From IMG/VR virus record IMGVR_UViG_3300047300_000218, positions 1-34,465 of that record: DNA of 34,465 nt; one strand, 5' to 3'. Source of the stretch: a virus. Position numbers and translations under genes: made by a program. Shown here piece after piece: positions 29,866 through 34,465 of the stretch. Under the pieces are notes generated by a model that saw only the letters and a list, made by a program, of their open reading frames with translations, had not been told where the DNA came from and made no database searches. The stretch's first letter is position 1, and every line of letters begins with the position of its first letter.

Positions 29866-30149
29866 ATACTAAGCCAAACGCAATCCACTTTTATAGCAAT
29901 GGCGCATACGTGGAAATCATGCGTATGTCTCCTGAAGGAATATGGGCTAATCCAGATGTTCCAGTGGATGGCATTGCAAAGCAGGTTTTGGAAGCTCTTG
30001 ATTCAAATATCAAGTTAATGGTGCAACGTGCTGTTGAAAACGAGCGTGAGGCGTGTGCGAAGCTGTGTGAAACAGAGTGGTCAAACGTAGCTGAACGAAT
30101 GTACGGCGAGGAATGCGCCGCCACCATCCGAGCAAGGAACAACACATGA
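29862..30149 (+). CDS. Accessory protein of the EREACAKVCE family, copy 3
   Basis: 95 aa. A different N-terminal part (MNTKPNAIHFYSNGAYVEIM, RMSPEGIWANPDVPVDGIAK, QVLEALD) is joined to the shared helix ENEREACAKLCETEWSNVAE, RMYGEECAATIRARN. The N-terminal segment recalls a small beta domain (I-H-F-Y...GIWANPD) of other phage proteins. So the same C-terminal module is attached to different heads within one operon. 4-nt overlaps on both sides. Confidence 0.7.
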   Translation: MNTKPNAIHFYSNGAYVEIMRMSPEGIWANPDVPVDGIAKQVLEALDSNIKLMVQRAVENEREACAKLCETEWSNVAERMYGEECAATIRARNNT

Positions 30150-30280
30150 ACGACTTATTTAAGCCGCATCAATGCCCATGTTGTTTTGGGCTGTTTAAGG
30201 TAGGCGACAGGTTTTGGAATGACTCTGGAACTGTTTATCACTGGATGTGCTGGGCAAATAAATCAAAGGAAACCAAATGA
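30146..30280 (+). CDS. 44-aa zinc-ribbon-like peptide
   Basis: MNDLFKPHQCPCCFGLFKVG, DRFWNDSGTVYHWMCWANKS, KETK. The cysteines (CPCC near residue 10, C35) and His residues suggest a small metal site. It fits exactly between neighbours with ATGA overlaps at both ends, which makes translation likely. Function unknown. Confidence 0.6.
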   Translation: MNDLFKPHQCPCCFGLFKVGDRFWNDSGTVYHWMCWANKSKETK

Positions 30281-30489
30281 CAAAACAACCAGAGGCTTTG
30301 CTGTTGGCTGACTCGCTGAAAAACTGCACAAGCATCGTAGGAGCATCCCGCATGGAAAACGAACTCCGCCGCCTGCACGAAGTAAACCAAGAGTTGCTGG
30401 AGGCTTTGAAGTTCATTCGCAATTCAGGATATATGCCGCAAGCGTTGATTGAGCATATTGATGCCATCGCCAAAGGAGAACAACCATGA
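30277..30489 (+). CDS. Small coiled-coil accessory protein
   Basis: 70 aa: PEALLLADSLKNCTSIVGAS, RMENELRRLHEVNQELLEAL, KFIRNSGYMPQALIEHIDAI. The heptad-like ENELRRLHEVNQELLEAL is a frequent element in short accessory proteins of Burkholderiales phages. Likely a dimerising helix; no function known. ATGA overlaps on both sides. Confidence 0.65.
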   Translation: MTKQPEALLLADSLKNCTSIVGASRMENELRRLHEVNQELLEALKFIRNSGYMPQALIEHIDAIAKGEQP

Positions 30490-30836
30490 CTGACAAAGAA
30501 CTGCTAGAGCTGGCTGCGAAGGCGGCTGGGATTGAAGTTTACGAAAGCACAGACGGAACACTTCAGAATCGACCTGTATTGGTTTTCACTGCCGGAGGAG
30601 GCATGGGGACGATGCCATATGAAGAGCGTTGGAATCCTTTGGCGTACGACGCTCAGGCGCTTAGGTTGGCTGTGAAGTTGGGTCTTGATGTTTTGCGTGG
30701 CTCAGAAATGGTTGTCGCTGAGACCGAGAAGCCCAAAGAAGTGGGTTGCGTAGAGCTGTTTTCAGGAGACCCCTACGCCGCCACCCGCCGCGCCATCGTG
30801 CGTGCTGCCGCTGAAATTGGAAAGGCCATGAAATGA
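30486..30836 (+). CDS. Conserved accessory protein, unknown
   Basis: 116 aa. MTDKELLELAAKAAGIEVYE, then WNPLAYDAQALRLAVKLGLD and DPYAATRRAIVRAAAEIGKA. This WNPLxxDxxALRLAxxL...DPYAATRRAIVRAAAEIG pattern is common in proteobacterial phage accessory operons. Relatives are annotated only as hypothetical. The C-terminal part is a helix with alternating Ala/Arg. Starts and ends in 4-nt overlaps. Confidence 0.7.
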   Translation: MTDKELLELAAKAAGIEVYESTDGTLQNRPVLVFTAGGGMGTMPYEERWNPLAYDAQALRLAVKLGLDVLRGSEMVVAETEKPKEVGCVELFSGDPYAATRRAIVRAAAEIGKAMK

Positions 30837-30952
30837 CTGACGAATTTGCAGTGGCCGCATTGCTCTTATTCATTGCTGGCATTGCAGTAATTGAACATCA
30901 GCCGATCTTGGCATTTGTGCTGGCTATGCTGGCGATTGGAGTATTGAAATGA
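30833..30952 (+). CDS. 39-aa two-helix membrane peptide
   Basis: MTDEFAVAALLLFIAGIAVI, EHQPILAFVLAMLAIGVLK. Two hydrophobic helices around an E-H-Q-P turn, so probably a membrane hairpin. ATGA overlap with both neighbours supports it. Function unknown; may modify the host membrane or be a superinfection factor (speculative). Confidence 0.55.
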   Translation: MTDEFAVAALLLFIAGIAVIEHQPILAFVLAMLAIGVLK

Positions 30953-31560
30953 CTGACAAGAAAACAGAGGCTTTTTTTACTTATGCACATTTTCGGTCTG
31001 ACGATTTAAAACTCTTTTATATCGGCAAAGGCAAGCGAGACCGGATTGTGAGCAAAGCAAATCGCAATCAATACTGGCATAACACTGTTACAAAACACGG
31101 TTTAAAAATTGAACGGCTGGCAAAATGGAAAACCGAACAGGAGGCGATAGCTCATGAGCGCTTTTTGATCTGGTGCCTTAGGGATATGGGCGTGAATCTA
31201 GTCAACATGACCGATGGTGGGGAAGGGCTTGCAAACCCATCAGAAGAAACTAGGCGAAAACTGTCTGCAAACAATCCAATGAAACGCCCAGAGATAGCCG
31301 CAAAAAACACAGCACTTCGTATTGGCGGTAAGTTGCCTCCGGTTACTGATGATGCGAAAAGAAAAATGTCAGCAGCAGCAAAAGGACGAGTGTTTTCTGA
31401 GCAGCACAAGGCAAACATATCTGCTGCAAGGAAAGGCATGGTGTTCAGTGACGAGCATAAAAAGAAATTAGCAGAATCTGCAACAGGAAGAAAATTTTCT
31501 GATGAACGCAGAAGAAAACTATCAGAAGTCACAAAAAGGAGATGGGCAAATGTTAAATAA
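30949..31560 (+). CDS. GIY-YIG homing endonuclease with NUMOD3 repeats
   Basis: 203 aa. The N-terminal GIY-YIG-type domain is variant: FFTYAHFRSDDLKLFYIGKG (Y...FYIGKG), with R at KRDRIV and a catalytic Glu in AIAHERFLIW. It is followed by four or five NUMOD3-type DNA-binding units: SEETRRKLSANNPMKRP, TDDAKRKMSAAAKGR, SEQHKANISAARKG, SDEHKKKLAESATGR, SDERRRKLSEVTKRRW. It cuts intron-less target alleles and spreads itself. Free-standing, not inside an intron. Lies between small accessory genes in the operon. Confidence 0.88.
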   Translation: MTDKKTEAFFTYAHFRSDDLKLFYIGKGKRDRIVSKANRNQYWHNTVTKHGLKIERLAKWKTEQEAIAHERFLIWCLRDMGVNLVNMTDGGEGLANPSEETRRKLSANNPMKRPEIAAKNTALRIGGKLPPVTDDAKRKMSAAAKGRVFSEQHKANISAARKGMVFSDEHKKKLAESATGRKFSDERRRKLSEVTKRRWANVK

Positions 31561-31879
31561 ACAAACAAAAGCATTGCGACTGGCGCTGGATGCGATCTGC
31601 GGAAGCGGGGATTTCCTGTTTAACTGGCACGAGTGCGAACCCAACAACGAGAGAGAAATGCAGCGATACCAAGAAACGCTAGAGGCCAACGAAAAGGCTT
31701 TCAATGCCATTCGCGAAGTACTTGCCGAGCAGCCAGCTATTAAGCAAGACTTAACACCTGAGCAGCCAGCACAGCAGCAGGAGCCTTTGTTTAAACCATT
31801 GATTGACAGCCTTCCCGGACTAGCCGAGGAACTTAAAGCAATGGACGTTGCACAGCCGCAGCAGGAGTCAAGCAAATGA
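31550..31879 (+). CDS. Small accessory protein, Gln/Pro-rich end
   Basis: 109 aa. MLNKQTKALRLALDAICGSG, DFLFNWHECEPNNEREMQRY, QETLEANEKAFNAIREVLAE, then a flexible Gln/Glu/Pro stretch (EQPAQQQEPLF). The start has AGGAG at 31537-31541 inside the endonuclease gene; the longer frame back to 31502 is rejected. A helical domain in front, low complexity behind; related short proteins occur in Burkholderiales phages. Function unknown. Confidence 0.6.
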   Translation: MLNKQTKALRLALDAICGSGDFLFNWHECEPNNEREMQRYQETLEANEKAFNAIREVLAEQPAIKQDLTPEQPAQQQEPLFKPLIDSLPGLAEELKAMDVAQPQQESSK

Positions 31880-32400
31880 ATCAGCAAGAACTCAAGACGC
31901 TATTGCACTACGACCCACCAACTGGTGTGTTCCGCTGGCGTCATGCGCCTAAGCGTGGGATGCAGCCTTGGGATGTGGCTGGAAGCGCAGAGCGTGGGTA
32001 CATCCGAATTCAAGTTAGAGGCAAGTTGCACCGGGCGCACCGTTTGGCTTGGCTGTATGTGCATGGTGAATGGCCGAGCAGTGAGCTTGATCACATCAAC
32101 CGCAATCGGGCTGACAACAGGATCAACAACCTGCGACTTGCTGATAGGTCACTGAATATGCAGAACGGCGGCAAACGCTCTGACAATGTTAGCGGATTTG
32201 TCGGAGTATCAATAAGCAAATGGGCGAAGCGATGGCAGGCGCAAATCAAGACGAACGGAAAAAGTGTTCATCTCGGCTATTTTGATAGTCCAGAGTTGGC
32301 GCATGAGGCGTATCTTTCCGCAAAGGCTGAATACCATGTCCGAGCTATCGAAGCCGCCCACGGAATTACAGGAGAACAAAATGCAACTGGAGGTTTTTGA
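31876..32400 (+). CDS. HNH homing endonuclease with AP2 domain
   Basis: 174 aa. The N-terminal part (LKTLLHYDPPTGVFRWRHAP) and RAHRLAWLYVHGEWPSSELD, HINRNRADNRINNLRLADRS, LNMQN are the HNH core (H-R-L-A-W, L-D-H-I-N, N-x-x-x-N-L-R). The C-terminal part (SGFVGVSISKWAKRWQAQIK, GYFDSPELAHEAYLSAKAEY) is an AP2-type DNA-binding domain. Free-standing homing nuclease, the second in this operon. Starts by 4-nt overlap; its end overlaps the next gene by 20 nt. Confidence 0.9.
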   Translation: MNQQELKTLLHYDPPTGVFRWRHAPKRGMQPWDVAGSAERGYIRIQVRGKLHRAHRLAWLYVHGEWPSSELDHINRNRADNRINNLRLADRSLNMQNGGKRSDNVSGFVGVSISKWAKRWQAQIKTNGKSVHLGYFDSPELAHEAYLSAKAEYHVRAIEAAHGITGEQNATGGF

Positions 32401-32629
32401 TGTTTTCTCTATCTTTATTTCGGGCCTCACGATCGGACTCATCGGAGCGCACTACGTCAACAAACACGAACTCAAACTCGCATACAACCGAGGAGTCATG
32501 GATGCACTCTGGGAGGTCTATCTCATCGGGATGCGACAGCACCTTGGTGGCGTGCTCGGCGCTTCCAGAGACGAAGCGACTGGTTGTGAAACAGGCAATC
32601 AAAAGACTGTTTGGAAAAGGTCACTTTGA
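32381..32629 (+). CDS. Small membrane-anchored protein
   Basis: 82 aa. The start (ATG 32381, AGGAGAACAAA upstream) gives MQLEVFDVFSIFISGLTIGL, IGAHYVNKHELKLAYNRGVM, DALWEVYLIGMRQHLGGVLG. One N-terminal membrane segment, then a helix. The last 20 residues (ASRDEATGCETGNQKTVWKR...) look random and coincide with the start of the next gene in another frame. An extension after loss of an earlier stop is therefore possible. Function unknown. Confidence 0.55.
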   Translation: MQLEVFDVFSIFISGLTIGLIGAHYVNKHELKLAYNRGVMDALWEVYLIGMRQHLGGVLGASRDEATGCETGNQKTVWKRSL

Positions 32630-32837
32630 CATTTGCATTGTGCGTGAAGTCTCTGAAATTGTTGGCGCTCGACGTGGCGGCGATGCTTATAAGATGTTGC
32701 GTGCCTTGCACTGCGTTGACTATGCCAGCATGGAGCCTGAGCTGCGTGCAAGGTTGCCTGAGTTGGTGAATGAATGCCTGCGCCAGCAAGACAACGTAAT
32801 TGAAGCCACAGAAGTGGCACTAAAAGGAATCGTATGA
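32586..32837 (+). CDS. Small conserved protein, unknown
   Basis: 83 aa from GTG 32586: MKQAIKRLFGKGHFDICIVR, EVSEIVGARRGGDAYKMLRA, LHCVDYASMEPELRARLPEL, VNECLRQ. The LHCVDYxxMxPELRxRLPELVNECL pattern is familiar from lambda-like prophages, where such proteins sit shortly before the late regulator. The longer frame to 32397 is Ser/Thr-rich nonsense and is rejected. It has no strong ribosome-binding site and overlaps the previous gene by 44 nt. Confidence 0.65.
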   Translation: MKQAIKRLFGKGHFDICIVREVSEIVGARRGGDAYKMLRALHCVDYASMEPELRARLPELVNECLRQQDNVIEATEVALKGIV

Positions 32838-32965
32838 AATGCTGCAACAACCAATGCCGCCAGGGCAGAGACTGTCCAAACCGTGAGGTTTATCGAAACA
32901 TTGCCTTAGGATTGCTGTCGTTCTGGATAACTCTAATCTGTGTTCTTGTGTGGTTTTTTAAATGA
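32834..32965 (+). CDS. 43-aa Cys-rich membrane peptide
   Basis: MKCCNNQCRQGRDCPNREVY, RNIALGLLSFWITLICVLVW, FFK. Head with C-C-x3-C-x5-C (CCNNQCRQGRDCP), then one membrane helix. Peptides of the type CxxxCxQGRxCP plus membrane helix are frequent in prophages. AAAAGGAATCGT precedes the start; 4-nt overlaps link it to both neighbours. Function unknown. Confidence 0.65.
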   Translation: MKCCNNQCRQGRDCPNREVYRNIALGLLSFWITLICVLVWFFK

Positions 32966-33423
32966 GAAAAAAGTCAAAATATAAACCAAAAGGCGTAAGA
33001 ATTGACGCATTGAACTGGGTATTGTCTGGCATGAAGCCGATCGCACAAGTTGGTGATGCCCTTGTCACGCTGAACGCAAAGAACTACGCTGCACTGGATG
33101 AAATCAAGAATGGGCGATCAACGTCTGATCATGTTGACGTAATCATTGCCGCCGTGAACATGGCTGAGGCGTTTGCCAGAAAAGGCGTTGGATCAGACTG
33201 GATCGAAGAAATCAGACAAGCCCAAGACGCTGTTTACACAATGGCAAAGCGTGGACTGTCTAAAGGTCGATTCTTGTTTACTGGCCCTGAGATGCAGGCC
33301 GTATCACTGGCGATGGAAGTTCATGCCGCCCAGCTTGAAGCCAGCTCAGTGAAAGACATGGAAGACTGCCTGAAAGTCGTTGAAGACGAAATCAGGCATA
33401 AGAGAGCAAGACGGATTCAGTAA
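32962..33423 (+). CDS. Conserved phage protein at the late-regulator position, unknown
   Basis: 153 aa. RKKSKYKPKGVRIDALNWVL, SGMKPIAQVGDALVTLNAKN, then IIAAVNMAEAFARKGVGSDW, GLSKGRFLFTGPEMQAVSLA and MEVHAAQLEASSVKDMEDCL. A helical, basic-ended family well represented in betaproteobacterial prophages. It is the last gene of the rightward early operon, where lambda keeps the antiterminator Q, so a late-gene regulatory role is a possibility. No DNA-binding motif was recognised. The 3' end overlaps the convergent gene by 7 nt. Confidence 0.7.
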   Translation: MRKKSKYKPKGVRIDALNWVLSGMKPIAQVGDALVTLNAKNYAALDEIKNGRSTSDHVDVIIAAVNMAEAFARKGVGSDWIEEIRQAQDAVYTMAKRGLSKGRFLFTGPEMQAVSLAMEVHAAQLEASSVKDMEDCLKVVEDEIRHKRARRIQ

Positions 33424-33512
33424 AAGAGAACGTCAAAGTATGCAAGGGCAAATCCACAAAGGACGAGGCCCAAGCCGACTGCCAATGTAATGTCTGCGAT
33501 GATTGCTTTCAT
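33417..33512 (-). CDS. 31-aa membrane peptide
   Basis: MKAIIADITLAVGLGLVLCG, FALAYFDVLFY: a single hydrophobic helix. A strong ribosome-binding site (AGGAGTTCACC) precedes the ATG. The stop overlaps the 3' end of the opposite gene. Second of two short - strand genes with nearly identical translation starts. Function unknown; too short for homology judgement by eye. Confidence 0.6.
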   Translation of the reverse strand: MKAIIADITLAVGLGLVLCGFALAYFDVLFY

Positions 33513-33524
33513 GGTGAACTCCTA

Positions 33525-33671
33525 TTAGGCTTTGATGAATTTGTTGAATGCGTTGACATAGCCAATGGCTTCTTCTTCAGTGCTGAAGAACATCTCATTT
33601 GGCAAGTCTTCAAAGACCAGCATCGCAAACACGCCGCCGCAAGCCTGTGTAATTTTCTCAATTGTCATCAT
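33525..33671 (-). CDS. 48-aa small protein
   Basis: MMTIEKITQACGGVFAMLVF, EDLPNEMFFSTEEEAIGYVN, AFNKFIKA. A small beta-alpha protein by pattern (VFAMLVFEDL, then FFSTEEEAIGYVNAF). Ribosome-binding site AGGAGTTCACA is the same ten bases as for the following gene at 33512. A candidate - strand promoter lies 35-65 bp upstream. The segment FSTEEEAIGYV is typical of short phage accessory proteins. Function unknown. Confidence 0.65.
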   Translation of the reverse strand: MMTIEKITQACGGVFAMLVFEDLPNEMFFSTEEEAIGYVNAFNKFIKA

Positions 33672-33705
33672 TGTGAACTCCTGTTGTTGATGGCTCTATT
33701 GTCTA

Positions 33706-33734
33706 GTTATCAACAAAAAATTACATTAGGACAA
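33706..33734 (-). promoter_or_regulatory. Candidate promoter for the two short - strand genes
   Basis: On the - strand TTGTCC (33734-33729), 17-bp spacer, GATAAC (33711-33706). The -35 lies inside motif copy 5. Confidence 0.45.
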
Positions 33735-33741
33735 ACCCTAA
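33725..33741 (-). promoter_or_regulatory. Dispersed 17-bp motif, copy 5
   Basis: TTAGGGTTTGTCCTAAT on the - strand, between the divergent starts of the short - strand genes and the gpZ-like gene. It adjoins the -35 of the + strand candidate promoter and contains that of the - strand one. Confidence 0.6.
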
Positions 33742-33770
33742 TTGGAAAAGCATTGCAAATGTGATATATC
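33742..33770 (+). promoter_or_regulatory. Candidate promoter for the gpZ-like gene and late genes
   Basis: TTGGAA (33742-33747), 17-bp spacer, TATATC (33765-33770), with TG at 33762-33763 as an extended -10. If the genome is circular, this could drive the whole late region through the terminase genes. Confidence 0.5.
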
Positions 33771-33788
33771 TACACAAGAGGCCACCAA

Positions 33789-34433
33789 ATGCAAATCAAC
33801 GTCAGTACAAACATCAAAGAGCTAACCAAAGGGCTATCACGTATCCAGAAGGATCAGATACCATTTGCAGCAAGCCAGACAGTAAACCAACTGGCTTTTA
33901 ACATTGCCCGTGAAGTCCTGCCAAAGAAGACAAACGAAGTCTTTGAGGGAGGCGCTACCCCATTCACGCAAAAGGCTTTCAAGTATTCACGTTCAAACAA
34001 ACGCAACCTGATTGCCAAAGTATTCATTGACGAGAACCGCCAAAAGTATATGAGGTTCATGATCGCAGGGGGAACGCGAGTACCAGACAAGCGGGCAATC
34101 CTTGTGGCAACAGACCATAGCAAGCTCAACAAGTACGGCAACATCCCAAGAGGAACCGTGCAACAAATGATTAACAACAAAACCAAGTTCTTCAAGGGCG
34201 CACCAAAGGGAAAACAAGGCCCGCAATATGAAGGTATCTGGGAACGCTATGGCAGACAGTCAAAAGGCTCAGGCCAACGCATTCGCATGGTCGCTCGCTA
34301 TGAAGATAAGACCCAATACAAGCCAATCTTCATGTTTGCAGACTACGCAAGGAACGTTGTCTTCTCCCGTGATAACGGCTTCAACAAGATATTCCGCGCA
34401 AACCTTGAACGCGCAATAGCTAATGCGAAATGA
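33789..34433 (+). CDS. Minor tail protein gpZ-like, displaced
   Basis: 214 aa. NIKELTKGLSRIQKDQIPFA, ASQTVNQLAFNIAREVLPKK has the lambda gpZ layout (helix, then xxRxxxxxxPxAxxxxVNxxA). The C-terminal part (MFADYARNVVFSRDNGFNKI, FRANLERAIA) matches the gpZ-type end. gpZ joins tail and head during assembly and sits between FII and U in lambda; here it is far from them. GAGG at 33778-33781 supports the start. On a circular genome it lies about 200 bp before the small terminase gene, so it would be a first late gene. Confidence 0.7.
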   Translation: MQINVSTNIKELTKGLSRIQKDQIPFAASQTVNQLAFNIAREVLPKKTNEVFEGGATPFTQKAFKYSRSNKRNLIAKVFIDENRQKYMRFMIAGGTRVPDKRAILVATDHSKLNKYGNIPRGTVQQMINNKTKFFKGAPKGKQGPQYEGIWERYGRQSKGSGQRIRMVARYEDKTQYKPIFMFADYARNVVFSRDNGFNKIFRANLERAIANAK

Positions 34434-34465
34434 ATATGAAACAAAAGGTACTCCCAGAGCTTTGC
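34430..34465 (+). CDS. Open reading frame running off the window end (partial)
   Basis: ATG 34430 overlaps the gpZ-like stop (ATGA) and reads MNMKQKVLPELC to the last base, in frame. If the ends are joined, the frame continues at base 1 as EVSTHSFQYQAMFHD and stops at 46-48, giving 27 aa. This would be a short coupled gene across the junction, or chance. No other gene is visible in 34434-34465 or 1-169. Confidence 0.3.
   Translation, partial: MNMKQKVLPELC

Noticed and set aside
32397-32585. Long N-terminal extension of the 83-aa protein
   Set aside because: The Ser/Thr-rich stretch is a shifted reading of the preceding membrane protein gene and has no start signal.
33424-33788. Non-coding gap of 365 bases on the + strand
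   Set aside because: It is not empty: two short - strand genes, a motif copy and two candidate promoters account for it.

Overview
The window reads as the nearly complete genome of a lambda-like tailed phage with siphovirus architecture. It carries a GpA-type large terminase, a lambda-type portal, gpFII/gpU/gpG-GT-type connector and tail genes, a tape measure protein and a J-like tail tip. Many small accessory genes belong to families I associate with phages and prophages of freshwater Betaproteobacteria (Burkholderiales), for example proteins with the EREACAKVCE motif, TGGPAFP/RDYFAAKAMQ proteins and MGKGSAPRP proteins. The host assignment is an inference from this gene content. I see no integrase, excisionase or CI-type repressor, so a temperate life style is not supported by this window.

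Layout. (1) About 170-18997, + strand: packaging (small and large terminase), head (gpW-like joiner, portal, protease-capsid fusion), connectors, tail tube, tail chaperones with a programmed -1 frameshift, tape measure, tail tip, two fibre-related genes, a fibre with an S74 self-cleaving chaperone, then a lysis cassette (small membrane proteins, 3-TM holin, GH108 endolysin). (2) 18954-21695, - strand: a recombination/nucleotide operon in transcription order: small protein, ERF annealing protein, Gp157, SSB, small protein, MazG-like enzyme, DUF6378-like protein, small Cys-containing protein. (3) 21800-24651, + strand: small DNA-binding proteins, an HNH-like protein and an O/P-type replication module with a candidate iteron origin inside the O-like gene. 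(4) 24661-33423, + strand: a tightly packed accessory operon with RusA, NinB, a DUF1364 nuclease, a ParB-like + unknown + PAPS-reductase-like (IbrB/IbrA-like) cassette, two free-standing homing endonucleases and many short proteins, mostly overlapping by 4 nt. (5) 33417-33671, - strand: two very short genes with identical ribosome-binding sequences. (6) 33789-34433, + strand: a gpZ-like minor tail protein, displaced from the tail cluster. On a circular map it would sit just before the terminase genes.

Noteworthy non-coding structure: a dispersed 17-bp motif (consensus TAAGGGTTTTYMCTAAT) occurs five times, always at gene borders. Two 17-bp palindromes lie in tandem in front of the small terminase gene. 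Two blocks of 11-bp repeats spaced by one helical turn, plus a perfect G-quadruplex motif, lie inside the replication gene. The capsid gene has an internal ribosome-binding site. Several candidate promoters and hairpins are also listed.
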